Of a DNA stretch of 64,000 bases, positions 9,189 through 19,272 are shown piece after piece; the first letter of the stretch is position 1, and every line of letters starts with the position of its first letter. Position numbers and translations under genes: made by a program. Under the pieces are notes generated by a model, which saw nothing but the letters and a program-made list of their open reading frames with translations, was not told where the DNA came from and did no database searches. The DNA comes from Bacteroidales bacterium. GTDB taxonomy: Bacteria; Bacteroidota; Bacteroidia; Bacteroidales; UBA932. The stretch lies in the NCBI GenBank assembly GCA_012744435.1, contig JAAYCA010000013.1:29256-93255 (forward strand). Reading direction: 5' to 3'.

Positions 9189-10418
9189 ATGAAGAAAGGA
9201 TTCTTAGTTTCAGTACTGTTGTTCCTGGCCCTGCTGGGCGCCTCCGCCCAGGAGGCACAGGTGAAACTGTACGGATTCATCCGCAACTTCGCCGTCGCCG
9301 ACACGCGTGAGAGTGTCTACGGCACGGAAGATTTCTTCTACTATGTCCCGAAGGACGTCAAGATCGTGGACGGAGAGGACCTCAATGCCCGGAGTACCTT
9401 CGCTTTCGCGGCCCTCACCTCCCGCCTGGGCCTGGACATTACGGGGTATGAAATCGAGGGCTGGAAGGTCGGCGCCAAGTTCGAGACCGACTTCTACTCC
9501 GGCGTCTCCGGCGTCACCGGCACGGCGCAACTGCGTCTTCGCCAGGCCTATATGACGCTTGCAAAAGATAACCTCAGCCTCAAGATCGGTCAGGCCTGGC
9601 ATCCCATGGCGGCCGACTCGCCGCATGTCTTCTCCCTCAATTCCGGTGCCCCGTTCGGCCCTTTCAGCCGCACCCCGGTGGCGATGATGGACGGCAGTTT
9701 CTCCGAACATGTGAGCCTGACCCTCGCCGCGATCTGGCAGATGCAGTACGTCTCCGCCGGCCCGAAAGGCGCCTCGGCCGACTATATCAAGTACAGCGGC
9801 ATCCCGGAGATCTACATGGGCCTCAGCCTCAAGTCCGGGGGCTTTACCGGCCGCGTGGGCGTGGACATGCTTTCGATCTGCCCGCGCCACCTCAACGAAG
9901 CCGGGACGGCCAAAGTCTCCGACCGCATCACTACCTTCAGCCCCTACCTGTATGCTGAATACACCCGGGACCTGTTCTCCGTCAAAGCCAAGACGATCTT
10001 CGCCCAGGCCGGCGAACACATGAACCTCAACGGCGGCTATGGCGTCAGCGCCGTCAACGCCGACGGCAGCTGGGAATATACCCCGACGCGCAACAGCTCC
10101 TCCTGGGTGAGCCTGCGTTACGGCAAGAAAGTCCAGGGCGTGCTTTTCGGCGGCTATGTGCGAAATTTTGGCACAAAAGAGGCGCTGGTGGGTGATCTGT
10201 ACTTCAGCAAGAACAGTTTCTCCAACATGAACCGGATGTTCCGCATCACCCCCGAGCTCGTCTACAATCTCGGCAAGGTCGCATTCGGTCTGCAATATGA
10301 AGTGACCAGCGTCCAGTATGGTTCCTTCGGCACTGAGGACCGCTTCGGCCTCGCTACGCAGGATCTTCACTGGGTGACCAACCACCGTATTCTGCTTATG
10401 GCTAAATATACCTTCTAG
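9189..10418 (+). CDS. Outer-membrane porin (DcaP-like beta-barrel)
   Basis: A 409-aa protein with a Sec signal peptide (cleavage expected after LLGASAQ, ~residue 20). Alternating amphipathic strands follow, and the chain ends in KYTF, whose C-terminal Phe is the usual BAM insertion signal. A 'GQAWHP...SGAPFGPFSRTP' segment recalls DcaP-type porins of Proteobacteria and Bacteroidota. It sits 4 nt downstream of the dicarboxylate carrier, so outer-membrane passage of the same anions is inferred. ATG 9189 is chosen because it opens the signal peptide directly. Confidence 0.75.
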   Translation: MKKGFLVSVLLFLALLGASAQEAQVKLYGFIRNFAVADTRESVYGTEDFFYYVPKDVKIVDGEDLNARSTFAFAALTSRLGLDITGYEIEGWKVGAKFETDFYSGVSGVTGTAQLRLRQAYMTLAKDNLSLKIGQAWHPMAADSPHVFSLNSGAPFGPFSRTPVAMMDGSFSEHVSLTLAAIWQMQYVSAGPKGASADYIKYSGIPEIYMGLSLKSGGFTGRVGVDMLSICPRHLNEAGTAKVSDRITTFSPYLYAEYTRDLFSVKAKTIFAQAGEHMNLNGGYGVSAVNADGSWEYTPTRNSSSWVSLRYGKKVQGVLFGGYVRNFGTKEALVGDLYFSKNSFSNMNRMFRITPELVYNLGKVAFGLQYEVTSVQYGSFGTEDRFGLATQDLHWVTNHRILLMAKYTF

Positions 10419-10424
10419 ACTGTC

Positions 10425-11471
10425 ATGGGCCTGCTCCTCCTTTTCCTGCTGGGGGCCATGGCCATCTCGTTCCTCTGCTCGATCCTGGAGGCGACGCTGA
10501 TGTCCACCCCGATCTCCTACATTACGATGCGGGAGGAAGAAGGCTACAAGCCTGCCACCCTCTTCAAGCAATACAAACAGGACACCTCGCGGCCGATCGC
10601 GGCCATCCTGTCGCTGAACACCATCGCGAATACGATCGGTGCCGCCGGCGTGGGACAACAGGCCACCCAGGTCTTCGGTTCCGGCTGGTTCGGACTGGTC
10701 AGCGCCGTGATGACCATCCTGATCCTCGTCTTTTCGGAGATCATTCCCAAGACCCTCGGCACGACCCGCTGGAAATCCCTGATGGGATTCGCCACGGTGA
10801 TGATCCGGGTCCTGATCGTCATCATGTACCCGCTCGTGCTGCTCATCGAGCTGCTCACGAAGCTCATCACGCCCGAAGACTCCCAGGAGACGGCCGTGTC
10901 CCGCGACGAGGTGAGCGCCATGGCGAACGTCGCGGAGGAGGAGGGGGACCTCGAGGAGGACGAAAACACGATCATCCAGAACCTTATCAGCATGGATGAG
11001 GTCAAGGCGTTCGACGTGATGACGCCGCGGGTGGTCTGCGAGATCGCCCCGGAGTCGATGTCGCTCAAGACCTTCTTCCGCAGCAAGCGATACCGCCACC
11101 ACAGCCGCATCCCGGTCTATGCCGACGACGACGAGTATATCACCGGATACATCCTGCGGATGGAGGCCCTGCAGCTGCTGGCCGAAGACAAGTTCGACCG
11201 GACCCTGGGCGACATCCGGCGTGACGTGGCCACCTTCGACGAAGACACGGCGCTGGACCAGATCTGGGATGAGATGCTCAGCAAGGACGAGCAGATTGCC
11301 ATCATCATCAATGAATATGGCAGTTTCCAGGGCATCCTGACCCTGGAAGATGTCATCGAAACGCTGCTCGGCAGCGAGATCGTGGACGAGAACGATACCG
11401 TCCGCGACATGCAGCAGCTGGCCCGCGAGAAATGGAAGAAGCGGGATCAACCGGTCAAGGATGCAAAGTGA
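10425..11471 (+). CDS. CNNM/CorC-type membrane protein (DUF21 + CBS pair)
   Basis: A 348-aa protein. Residues ~1-155 form the DUF21/CNNM transmembrane domain, and ~185-325 form a tandem CBS (Bateman) module beginning DVMTPR and containing the 'EYGSFQGILTLEDVIE' signature. The C-terminal CorC_HlyC domain of longer homologues is absent. The family is associated with magnesium (or cobalt) homeostasis; older names such as hemolysin are misleading. It starts 6 nt after the porin and its end overlaps the EamA gene by 11 nt, so it belongs to the same transcription unit. Confidence 0.85.
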   Translation: MGLLLLFLLGAMAISFLCSILEATLMSTPISYITMREEEGYKPATLFKQYKQDTSRPIAAILSLNTIANTIGAAGVGQQATQVFGSGWFGLVSAVMTILILVFSEIIPKTLGTTRWKSLMGFATVMIRVLIVIMYPLVLLIELLTKLITPEDSQETAVSRDEVSAMANVAEEEGDLEEDENTIIQNLISMDEVKAFDVMTPRVVCEIAPESMSLKTFFRSKRYRHHSRIPVYADDDEYITGYILRMEALQLLAEDKFDRTLGDIRRDVATFDEDTALDQIWDEMLSKDEQIAIIINEYGSFQGILTLEDVIETLLGSEIVDENDTVRDMQQLAREKWKKRDQPVKDAK

Positions 11472-12381
11472 CAGACTCGCCGGTCACCTGGCTTCTGCCG
11501 GGGCCTACGTTATTTTTGGATTCAATATCATCTTTTGCAAGGACATCGCCCGCAGCGGTGCCATCACCCCCATCGTGCTCTTCACGCTGCGGGCTGCCGG
11601 GGCGCTGGTGCTTTTCTGGATGCTGTCCTGCTTCCTGCCGCGGGAGAAGGTGGCTCCTTCCGACATGGCTCGTATCGCCCTGGCATCGTTCCTGGGGCTT
11701 TTCGTCCCGCAGCTGACTTTCCTCGCGGCCGTCGGGATGACCACGTCCATCGACACCGCCATGCTGACGGTGATGACCCCCATCTACACGATGTGTTTCG
11801 CTTTCTTGTTTCTGGGTGAGCCCATCACTGGGAAAAAGGTGGGCGGCGTTGCACTCAGTCTTGCCGGCGTGGTCCTGCTTATTCTCAATTCGGTCCATGC
11901 GCCGGGCGGGGCGGAGCATACGCGTCCGCTCGGGGTCGTGTTGATGATCGTCAACGGGCTGAGTTTCGGCAGCTATCTCGGCGTCTTCCGACCTTTGATC
12001 AGCCGCTACCGCGTCGTGACTTTCATGAAGTGGATGTTTCTCTTCTCCCTGCTCTATTCCCTGCCTTTCTCCTGGAGCGGAATCGGGCGGCTGGACTGGA
12101 ACGCCATGCGGGCGGCGACGGCCTGGGAGATCCTGTTTGTCATCTTGCTGGCGACCTTTGTCGCATATTTCCTGATTCCGATCGGGCAGAAGAAGCTGCG
12201 TCCGACCCTGGTGAGCATGTACTCCTATCTGCAGCCGATGATCGCTGCGGGAGTGAGCATTGCCGTCGGGATGGACAGCCTGACCTGGGTGAAAGTCGTC
12301 GCTGCCGTCTGTGTGTTCGGCGGTGTGGGGCTGGTGAACCGGTCACGTGCCGCAAGCGCTTCGTCAGACCGGTCGGGATAA
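11461..12381 (+). CDS. EamA/RhaT-family (DMT) transporter
   Basis: A 306-aa integral membrane protein with ten predicted helices in two EamA repeats (~10-145 and ~160-300). The tail of each repeat has the typical glycine-rich 'KKVGGVALSLAGVVLLI' / 'VVAAVCVFGGVGLV' pattern. Family members usually export amino acids or metabolites; the substrate here is unknown. ATG 11461 overlaps the 3' end of the CNNM gene, indicating translational coupling. A longer upstream reading in this frame has no EamA character and was not used. Confidence 0.82.
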   Translation: MQSDRLAGHLASAGAYVIFGFNIIFCKDIARSGAITPIVLFTLRAAGALVLFWMLSCFLPREKVAPSDMARIALASFLGLFVPQLTFLAAVGMTTSIDTAMLTVMTPIYTMCFAFLFLGEPITGKKVGGVALSLAGVVLLILNSVHAPGGAEHTRPLGVVLMIVNGLSFGSYLGVFRPLISRYRVVTFMKWMFLFSLLYSLPFSWSGIGRLDWNAMRAATAWEILFVILLATFVAYFLIPIGQKKLRPTLVSMYSYLQPMIAAGVSIAVGMDSLTWVKVVAAVCVFGGVGLVNRSRAASASSDRSG

Positions 12382-12410
12382 CACTTACGCTTTTTTTTGT
12401 ATCTTGCAGC

Positions 12411-13202
12411 ATGAAACATTTCATGCTGACAATCGCGGCGTTCATCGCCGTCTCCGGCCTGTCCTTCCCGGGCAGCCTGGCCGCACAGAATCTGACGCCC
12501 TATCTTTCCCAGGAGGCCGTGGCCAGCAGCCTTGCCATCCTGCCGGCGCCCCCGGAGCCGGGTTCCGTGGAATTCCTGCTGGACGAGTATTGCTACCAGC
12601 GCGCGAAGCTCCTGCGTGACACGCCCCGCGGGCATCAGGCCGTCGTGGATGCCAACATGGACGGGTCCGTCCTGCTGCAGTTTGCCGAATCCTTCGGTCT
12701 GGAGATCCGGCAGGAGACGATGCCTGCCACCTACGAGCTGCTGATGCGGGCCAAGGAGTGCTTCGGCACCTACGGGTGCAGCGAAGCGAAGAACCACTAC
12801 AAGCGCACCCGCCCCTTCGCCTACTACGGCGAGCCGAGCCTCACGCCGCAATCCGAGGCCTGGCTGGTGCACAACGGTTCGTATCCTTCCGGCCATTCGG
12901 CCAATTTCTACGGCTTGAGCTACATCCTCTGCACCCTGCGCCCCGAGTGCCAGGACGCGATCCTGAAGCGGGGCGAAGACGGCGCGTACTCGCGCGTCAT
13001 CGTGGGCGTGCACTGGATGAGCGACATCCAGGCGTCCCACATCGTGGCGGCGGCCGTTTTCGCCCGTCTGCAGGCCGATGAAGAATACAAGGCGCAGTGG
13101 CGGCTCGCCAAGGAAGAAGTGGACCGCGCCCTGGGCCGCTACGTCGAGCCGGCGCGCCAGCCCCGACGCCGGACGGCAACCAACCGCGCATCTGCCAATT
13201 AG
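12411..13202 (+). CDS. Secreted class A acid phosphatase (PAP2 superfamily)
   Basis: A 263-aa protein with a Sec signal peptide (~residues 1-24, ending SLAAQ). All three PAP2 catalytic motifs are present: K-x6-RP (KNHYKRTRP), PSGH within GSYPSGHSAN, and SR-x5-H-x3-D (SRVIVGVHWMSD). The GSYPSGH form is the signature of class A non-specific acid phosphatases (PhoN type), which hydrolyse phosphomonoesters in the periplasm. TATCTTGC lies 4 nt before ATG and is a poor -7 match. The Rel-like gene begins 10 nt downstream, so the two are probably co-transcribed. Confidence 0.9.
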   Translation: MKHFMLTIAAFIAVSGLSFPGSLAAQNLTPYLSQEAVASSLAILPAPPEPGSVEFLLDEYCYQRAKLLRDTPRGHQAVVDANMDGSVLLQFAESFGLEIRQETMPATYELLMRAKECFGTYGCSEAKNHYKRTRPFAYYGEPSLTPQSEAWLVHNGSYPSGHSANFYGLSYILCTLRPECQDAILKRGEDGAYSRVIVGVHWMSDIQASHIVAAAVFARLQADEEYKAQWRLAKEEVDRALGRYVEPARQPRRRTATNRASAN

Positions 13203-13212
13203 CTTTTTTTCG

Positions 13213-15309
13213 ATGGACAACCTGGTCGCACAAGCCCGCGCCCTGGCACTGGAGGCGCTGAAGGACGAGACCCGCTATGACGGGACTCCGTTCATCACGC
13301 ATCCGGACAACGTGGCACGCATCGTGGAGGATGAAATCGGCCTCCCGGAGCTGTGTGTGGCCGCCGTTTACCTGCACGAGGCTACCCGCATCCACAAGGA
13401 CGTGGACATCGGCGCCTTCCCGCAGGATGTCCGCAAACTCGTGGACGGGCTCAACAAGATTTCGACCATCAAGCCCAAGGACACCCGCCTGGAGGCGGAG
13501 AACTACAAGCGCCTGATCGTGCAGTATTCGACCGACCCGCGCGTGACCGTGCTCAAGATCGCCGACCGGCTGGAGGTGATGCGCGGCCTGCAGATGTTCC
13601 CGAAGACCTCCCGCGACCAGAAACTCCTGGAGACCCAGATGCTCTACATGCCGCTGGCGCACCAGCTTGGCTTGTACAACATCAACAACGAGCTGGGCAA
13701 CATCTGGTTCCGCTATGCCGATCCCGAGCAGTACCGCGCCATCACCAACAAGCTGAAAGCCACGGAGAAGGACCGCGTGCAGATCACGGCCGGGTTCATC
13801 GAGCCGCTGAAGCGGAAGCTCTCCGACGCCGGGATCTCCTACAAGCTGAAGATCCGCACCAAGAGCGCCTATTCCATCTACCGCAAGATGCAGGTGCAGA
13901 AAGTCCCCTTCGAAGGGGTTTACGACGTGTTCGCCATCCGTTTCATCATCGATTGCGAGGACGACCCGAAGGTGGAGAAGGACCTGTGCTGGAAGGTGTA
14001 TTCCTACGTGACCGAGGAGTACGAGCCGGACACGTCGCGCCTGCGCGACTGGCTCACCACGCCGCGCCCCAACGGCTATGAGTCCCTGCATATCACGGTC
14101 AACAACAAGCGGGGCCAGGCCCTCGAAGTGCAGATACGCACCAAGCGGATGGACATCGAGGCCGAGAGCGGCAATGCCGCGCACTGGGCCTACAAGGGCA
14201 TACGCCACGAGGCGTCCATCGACCGCTGGCTGCAGTCCGTACGCGATGCGCTGGAGCACCCTTTCGATGCCGCGCCGGAGGACATGCCCGCGCCGCCGGA
14301 CAGGGAGATCTTCGTATTCACCCCGACGGGCGAGCTGCGCATCCTGCCCGCAGGCGCGTCCGTGCTGGATTTCGCTTTCCATATCCATTCCGGTCTGGGC
14401 TGCCGTTGCACCGGCGGACGGATCAACGGCAAGGCGGTGCCCATCCGCGAGAAACTCAAGACCGGCGACGTCGTGGAGATCCTCACCCGCAAGGACCAGC
14501 GGCCGAACCGCGACTGGCTGGGCTGGGTGATTTCTTCGAAGGCGCGTACCAAGATCAGGCAGGAGCTGGACGCCAATGAGCGCAAGGCCGCCGCGGACGG
14601 CCGGGAGCTGCTGGAGCGGCGCCTGCGCAACTGGAAACTGGAGCTCCCGGATGACTGGATGATGGAGTTCCTGAAGGGGCGGAAATACCCTTCCGTCCTG
14701 CCGTTCCTGGCAGCCCTTTCCAGGGAGGAAGTGGATATCAACGACATCAAGACCTTCATCCAGCAGAAACTCGCCGCGCAGCAGGAGCGAAGCGCGCAGT
14801 CGGCGGAGATGCAGGAGGTGGCGGTTCCCAAGGGCTATTCGGGCACGGGTACGGACGATATCCTCGTGCTGAGTGCAAAGAATGTCAAGGGATTGGACTA
14901 CAAGATGGCCAAGTGCTGCAACCCGGTCTTCGGCGACGATGTGTTCGGTTTCGTCACACGCACCGAAGGCATCAAGATCCACCGCATTTCCTGTCCCAAT
15001 GCCGCCCGGCTCATCGAACGCTTTCCCTACCGTATCCAGAAAGTCGTCTGGCAGGACAGTCCCTCCGCCGGCGGCTTCCAGTGCACGCTCGCCGTTACGT
15101 CCGAGCTGGACCATCCCGTGCTCAGCGCCATCATGACCGTCATCGGCCAGTTCAAGGTGGCGATGCGCGCTTTCAATGTCAAGGAAAACCTGCGTGCCGG
15201 GACCTACGAGATCACCATCCGCCTGCTGGTGCCTTCGAGCGCCGAGCTGGACAAGGTCATCTCGCAGGTCGGGGCCCTCAAGCAGGTCATTAAAATCCGC
15301 AGGATCTGA
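13213..15309 (+). CDS. Rel/SpoT-homologue (p)ppGpp synthetase with degenerate hydrolase domain
   Basis: A 698-aa RSH protein. In order: HD-type domain (~1-150), synthetase domain (~190-330), TGS domain (~358-420), conserved-cysteine region (~560-600) and ACT domain (~620-698). Synthetase motifs are intact (YDVFAIRFI, RPNGYESLH, EVQIRT followed by NAAHWAYK). In the hydrolase domain the usual LHD-x2-ED reads LHEATRI: the metal-binding Asp is Glu (residue 56) and the catalytic Glu-Asp pair is lost. It is therefore probably a synthetase-only, RelA-like enzyme of the stringent response. ATG 13213 is chosen because the family N-terminus starts here. Its TGA overlaps the ATG of the next gene. Confidence 0.85.
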   Translation: MDNLVAQARALALEALKDETRYDGTPFITHPDNVARIVEDEIGLPELCVAAVYLHEATRIHKDVDIGAFPQDVRKLVDGLNKISTIKPKDTRLEAENYKRLIVQYSTDPRVTVLKIADRLEVMRGLQMFPKTSRDQKLLETQMLYMPLAHQLGLYNINNELGNIWFRYADPEQYRAITNKLKATEKDRVQITAGFIEPLKRKLSDAGISYKLKIRTKSAYSIYRKMQVQKVPFEGVYDVFAIRFIIDCEDDPKVEKDLCWKVYSYVTEEYEPDTSRLRDWLTTPRPNGYESLHITVNNKRGQALEVQIRTKRMDIEAESGNAAHWAYKGIRHEASIDRWLQSVRDALEHPFDAAPEDMPAPPDREIFVFTPTGELRILPAGASVLDFAFHIHSGLGCRCTGGRINGKAVPIREKLKTGDVVEILTRKDQRPNRDWLGWVISSKARTKIRQELDANERKAAADGRELLERRLRNWKLELPDDWMMEFLKGRKYPSVLPFLAALSREEVDINDIKTFIQQKLAAQQERSAQSAEMQEVAVPKGYSGTGTDDILVLSAKNVKGLDYKMAKCCNPVFGDDVFGFVTRTEGIKIHRISCPNAARLIERFPYRIQKVVWQDSPSAGGFQCTLAVTSELDHPVLSAIMTVIGQFKVAMRAFNVKENLRAGTYEITIRLLVPSSAELDKVISQVGALKQVIKIRRI

Positions 15310-15710
15310 TGCTTTCCGAAGAAGATACCCGCGACCTAGACCGTTTCGAGCAGTTGCTCGAAGACGGCATGGTCAAGATTTGCAGCGGCGCCGGCATGCT
15401 GCCCGCCGAACTGCTCCGCAACCCGGACATCGACGGTCTCTGGGACGATATGGACGAACATATCCTGCGGGACGTGCTCGGCCTGCCGCTGGACGGCCCC
15501 GAGGCGAAAAAAATCTCCGATACCCTGCAGAGCTGCGCCCTTGCCGTGCTCGGCCTGCTGCAGCATGAGGGCGTCGAGACGCAGACGGCGCGGGGCTTCT
15601 ATCTCCTCGCCCGCGCCTACACGGTGCTCTACCGCGTCGGCGCCGCCATCGAGCTGCACCGGCTGGGTTACAGGAAAGTGCCGCTGACGCGCACAGCGTT
15701 GCAAAGATAA
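15309..15710 (+). CDS. Conserved-looking small protein of unknown function (133 aa)
   Basis: Its ATG overlaps the rel stop codon (ATGA), so translation is coupled to the (p)ppGpp synthetase. The protein is alpha-helical in character, acidic in the first half and basic at the C-terminus. It has no signal peptide, no transmembrane helix and no motif I recognise. Coding is supported by the overlap, by base composition like its neighbours and by full use of the space up to uvrB. A role linked to the stringent response is only suggested by position. Its stop codon lies inside the palindrome that overlaps the uvrB promoter. Confidence 0.6.
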   Translation: MLSEEDTRDLDRFEQLLEDGMVKICSGAGMLPAELLRNPDIDGLWDDMDEHILRDVLGLPLDGPEAKKISDTLQSCALAVLGLLQHEGVETQTARGFYLLARAYTVLYRVGAAIELHRLGYRKVPLTRTALQR

Positions 15711-15729
15711 CGACAAATCGTTATCTTTG
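15699..15729 (+). promoter_or_regulatory. uvrB promoter overlapping a perfect 12-bp palindrome
   Basis: TTG (15699-15701), 20 nt, TATCTTTG (15722-15729), 4 nt, ATG of uvrB. The sequence CAAAGATAACGA (15702-15713) and its exact complement (15718-15729) flank a 4-nt loop, so a mirror-image -7 box faces the opposite strand. The palindrome contains the stop codon of the upstream gene and could also act as a terminator hairpin or operator. Confidence 0.6.
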
Positions 15730-15733
15730 TAAG

Positions 15734-17914
15734 ATGAAATTCCAGCTCGAATCCGAATACCGTCCCGCCGGGGACCAGCCGGAGGCCATCGAGGGGCTCT
15801 GCTCCGCGCTGGAGGCCGGGGTGGGGGATGTGACGCTGCTGGGCGTCACGGGTTCGGGCAAGACCTTCACGATGGCGGGGGTGATCGAGCGCCTGCAGCG
15901 GCCGGCGCTGATCCTCAGCCACAACAAGACCCTCGCCGCCCAGCTCTACGGCGAATTCAAGTCCTTCTTCCCGCACAACGCCGTGGAATATTTCGTGTCC
16001 TATTACGACTACTACCAGCCGGAGGCTTACATCCCCACGACGGACACCTACATCGAGAAGGACCTGAGCATCAACGACCAGATCGAGAAGCTGCGCCTGA
16101 GCGCCGCCAGCGCCCTGCTGAGCGGCCGGCGCGACGTGATCGTGGTGAGCTCCGTGTCCTGCCTGTACGGCATCGGCAACCCGGAGGACTTCCACGCCCA
16201 GACGGTCCCCGTCAGAAGGGGAGAGACGCGCAGCCTCACCGGACTGCTCTACCGCCTGGTGGACGCGCTCTACAACCGCACGGAAGTGGACTTCAAACGG
16301 GGGACGTTCCGCGTGCGCGGCGACACGGTGGACGTGTATCTCGCCGGCTCGGACGATGCCGTCCGCATCGAGTTCTTCGGGGACGAGATCGACGCCCTGA
16401 GTCTGATCGACCCCGTGACCGGGGCGAAGCGCGAGGACATCGAACAGATCAACATCTACCCGGCGGGCAATTTCGTGACCACCAAGGAACGCGCCGCCCT
16501 CGCCGTGTCCCATATCCAGGACGACCTGGTCCGGCAGATGAATTATTTCGATGACATCGGCAAGGGACTGGAGGCCAAGCGCCTCAGGCAGCGCGTGGAG
16601 TATGACCTGGAGATGATCAAGGAGATGGGCTACTGCCCGGGCATCGAGAATTATTCCCGCTACTTCGACGGCCGCCGGGAGGGGCAGCGCCCCTTCTGCC
16701 TGATCGATTATTTCCCGAAGGATTTCGTCACCTTCGTGGACGAGAGCCACGTCACGCTGCCGCAGGTGCACGCCATGTACGGCGGCGACCACAGCCGCAA
16801 GAGCGTGCTGATCGAGTACGGCTTCCGCCTGCCGGCTGCGGCCGACAACCGTCCCCTCAAGTTTGAGGAATTCGAGGCCCTGACGGGCCAGAAGGTATAT
16901 GTCAGCGCCACGCCGGCGGACTACGAACTGGAGAAGTCCGGCGGCCTCGTGGTGGAGCAGGTGGTCCGGCCGACGGGCCTGCTGGATCCGCCCGTGCAGG
17001 TGCGTCCGACCCGGAACCAGGTGGACGACCTGGTGGAAGAGATCCGTGTCCGGGCGGAGCGGGACGAGCGGACGCTCGTCACCACGCTCACCAAGCGGAT
17101 GGCGGAGGAGCTGGACGAATACCTGCGCCGCATCGGCGTCCGTGTACGCTATATCCATTCCGACGTGGACACGACGGACCGCGTGGAGATCATCGAGGAT
17201 TTCAAGAACGGTCTTTTCGACGTGCTTGTGGGAGTCAACCTGCTACGCGAGGGGCTGGATATCCCGACCGTTTCGCTCGTGGCGATCCTGGATGCCGACA
17301 AGGAGGGCTTCCTGCGCACGGCGCGCGCCCTGACGCAGACGGCCGGCCGCGCAGCCCGCAACATCAACGGCCTCGTAATCATGTACGCCGACAAGATCAC
17401 GCCGTCGATGGAGCAGACCATCCGCGAGACCGACCGGCGCCGCAAGAAACAGATCGCATACAACAAACTCCACCATATTACCCCGAAGCAGGTCGAGGTG
17501 AAACAGAACGTCCTGGCCGGCGAACTGGGCTCGCGCGGCGGCAAGCAACTTTCCCGCGGTCTGGCGAACGGCACCACCGGGCGCGTCAGCGCCCCCAACT
17601 CCTACGACGATCCGACCTACATCCCCAATCCTTCGGATCTGGGCCGCGGAACGGTGTCCGTGGGCTTCGGCCACGACTCCCACCGGGAGGCGGGGGCGGC
17701 CTACCGGGACGGACACGTGGCCGCGGACCTCGCCGCCGTGCTCCAGGATCCGGTGATCCGCTCGATGTCGCGGGCGCAGATCGAGAAGATGGTCGAGGAG
17801 GACCGCCGGCGGATGAAAAAGTCGGCTGCGGAGCTCGACTTCGCGCAGGCCGCCCAGTATCGCGACGAGATGTGGGCCCTGGAGGAGTACCTGAAAGTTT
17901 GGAAAGAATCATGA
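15734..17914 (+). CDS. uvrB: UvrABC excinuclease subunit B
   Basis: A 726-aa helicase-like subunit of nucleotide excision repair that accepts damaged DNA from UvrA and recruits UvrC. Walker A ([10 protein letters not shown], ~residue 37), the beta-hairpin region rich in tyrosines ([13 protein letters not shown]), DESH box, helicase motifs V-VI ([21 protein letters not shown]) and a C-terminal UVR domain (~680-720) are all present. The segment between the helicase core and UVR domain is longer than in the enzymes I remember by roughly 50 residues and is glycine/serine-rich. It has its own promoter. The next gene starts at ATGA overlapping its stop, so expression of the SGNH/MBOAT genes is coupled to uvrB. 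Confidence 0.96.
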   Translation: MKFQLESEYRPAGDQPEAIEGLCSALEAGVGDVTLLGVTGSGKTFTMAGVIERLQRPALILSHNKTLAAQLYGEFKSFFPHNAVEYFVSYYDYYQPEAYIPTTDTYIEKDLSINDQIEKLRLSAASALLSGRRDVIVVSSVSCLYGIGNPEDFHAQTVPVRRGETRSLTGLLYRLVDALYNRTEVDFKRGTFRVRGDTVDVYLAGSDDAVRIEFFGDEIDALSLIDPVTGAKREDIEQINIYPAGNFVTTKERAALAVSHIQDDLVRQMNYFDDIGKGLEAKRLRQRVEYDLEMIKEMGYCPGIENYSRYFDGRREGQRPFCLIDYFPKDFVTFVDESHVTLPQVHAMYGGDHSRKSVLIEYGFRLPAAADNRPLKFEEFEALTGQKVYVSATPADYELEKSGGLVVEQVVRPTGLLDPPVQVRPTRNQVDDLVEEIRVRAERDERTLVTTLTKRMAEELDEYLRRIGVRVRYIHSDVDTTDRVEIIEDFKNGLFDVLVGVNLLREGLDIPTVSLVAILDADKEGFLRTARALTQTAGRAARNINGLVIMYADKITPSMEQTIRETDRRRKKQIAYNKLHHITPKQVEVKQNVLAGELGSRGGKQLSRGLANGTTGRVSAPNSYDDPTYIPNPSDLGRGTVSVGFGHDSHREAGAAYRDGHVAADLAAVLQDPVIRSMSRAQIEKMVEEDRRRMKKSAAELDFAQAAQYRDEMWALEEYLKVWKES

Positions 17915-19272
17915 AAAGATACCAGATCGTCCTGTTCCTGTTTGGCGTGATCGCCGTCCTGGCCGCCCTGTGCGCCGTGTTTCCCGAGGAAGGAGTGCTC
18001 GGGCTGCACTTCCCGCAACTGTCGGATATCCTCTCCGCTGCGGAGAAAGAGACCGGTCCCACGCCGGAGGAGTTGATCCAGCAACGCCGGCAGGCCGTGC
18101 TCGCAGCCCAGCAGGACAGCTACGAGGACTTTTTCGAGGAGGACCCGGCACGCTTCTACCTGCCCGGCGACGATTATTCTTTCTTCGACGGCTTTTTCGA
18201 CGCGCTCGGGCAGGCGGACCGGACGCCCCTGCGCATCTTGCACTACGGCGATTCGCAGATCGAGGAGGACCGCATCACCGGGACCATCCGGGAGCGGCTC
18301 CAGGAGCGCTTCGGCGGCAACGGTCCCGGGATGATGCCGGCCCGCAAGCACGCCACCCCCTTTGTGGGCGGCGGCAGCACTGCGGAGCTTGCACGCTATT
18401 TCAACTACGGAGACGTTTCCCACCGGGCGGGCATCCGCAAATATGGTCCCTTTGCCGATTTCGTCCGTCTGGACACGGTGGCCACGCTGTCTTTCTACCC
18501 TATCCGCGGCAAGGACAAGGGGCAGCGCACTTTTGAACGGATGACGCTGGTGGCGGGCAACCTCCAGAGCCGGCTGTCCGTGAGCAGCCGCGGAGAAAAG
18601 CAGGTCGTCGAAGCGGACGGCAGTCCGCTCGCGTTCGTGCGTTTCGAGCTGCCGGACAGTTCCACGCGCGCTTCCATGACCGTGTCGGGCTATGCCGACC
18701 TGTACGGCGTGCTGCTCGACAGCGAGACGGGCGTCCGGATGGACAACATGGCCATGCGCGGCAGTTCCGGCGCCATCTTCACCACGATGGATGCCAATCA
18801 GCTGCGGGAGTTCTACCGCGAGGAGAACGTCCGGCTGATCCTGCTGCAGTATGGGGGCAACAGCGTGCCGTACCTCAAGTCGGACAAGCAGATCGAGACT
18901 TACGTGGAGTCCATCCACAAGCAGGTCGTGCTGCTGCGCGAACTGGCGCCGCAGGCGCGGATCGTCTTCGTGGGACCTTCCGACATGTCCACGGTGGTGA
19001 ACGGCAAGCGCCAGACCTATCCCAAACTGCCCGGGATCGTGGACTCGCTCCGGAATACGGTCATGGACGCCGGCGGCGCCTACTGGGACATCTATGGGGT
19101 CATGGGCGGAGAAAACTCGATGAAGCAGTGGGTGGCCGCCCGGCCGGCGCTGGCCGGGTCGGACTACGTCCATTTCACGCTGGCCGGCTCCACGAAGATC
19201 GGCGACATGTTCTGCGACGCCCTCTTCGTGTATTACGATTATTACCAGTGGCGGAAGAAGAATGGTCGGTAG
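17911..19272 (+). CDS. SGNH/GDSL-family acetylhydrolase-like protein, membrane-anchored or secreted
   Basis: A 453-aa protein with an N-terminal hydrophobic segment (~5-23). SGNH blocks are recognisable: block I HYGDSQ (~residue 111), a GGN variant of block III (QYGGNS), and block V D-x2-H in DYVHFT. A ~150-residue beta-rich insert lies between blocks I and III. It overlaps uvrB by 4 nt and the next SGNH gene by 11 nt. Together with the downstream MBOAT protein this resembles O-acetylation systems for exported polysaccharides or peptidoglycan (AlgI/AlgX or PatA/PatB logic), in which MBOAT moves acetyl groups across the membrane and SGNH proteins transfer them. The actual acceptor is unknown. 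Confidence 0.75.
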   Translation: MKRYQIVLFLFGVIAVLAALCAVFPEEGVLGLHFPQLSDILSAAEKETGPTPEELIQQRRQAVLAAQQDSYEDFFEEDPARFYLPGDDYSFFDGFFDALGQADRTPLRILHYGDSQIEEDRITGTIRERLQERFGGNGPGMMPARKHATPFVGGGSTAELARYFNYGDVSHRAGIRKYGPFADFVRLDTVATLSFYPIRGKDKGQRTFERMTLVAGNLQSRLSVSSRGEKQVVEADGSPLAFVRFELPDSSTRASMTVSGYADLYGVLLDSETGVRMDNMAMRGSSGAIFTTMDANQLREFYREENVRLILLQYGGNSVPYLKSDKQIETYVESIHKQVVLLRELAPQARIVFVGPSDMSTVVNGKRQTYPKLPGIVDSLRNTVMDAGGAYWDIYGVMGGENSMKQWVAARPALAGSDYVHFTLAGSTKIGDMFCDALFVYYDYYQWRKKNGR

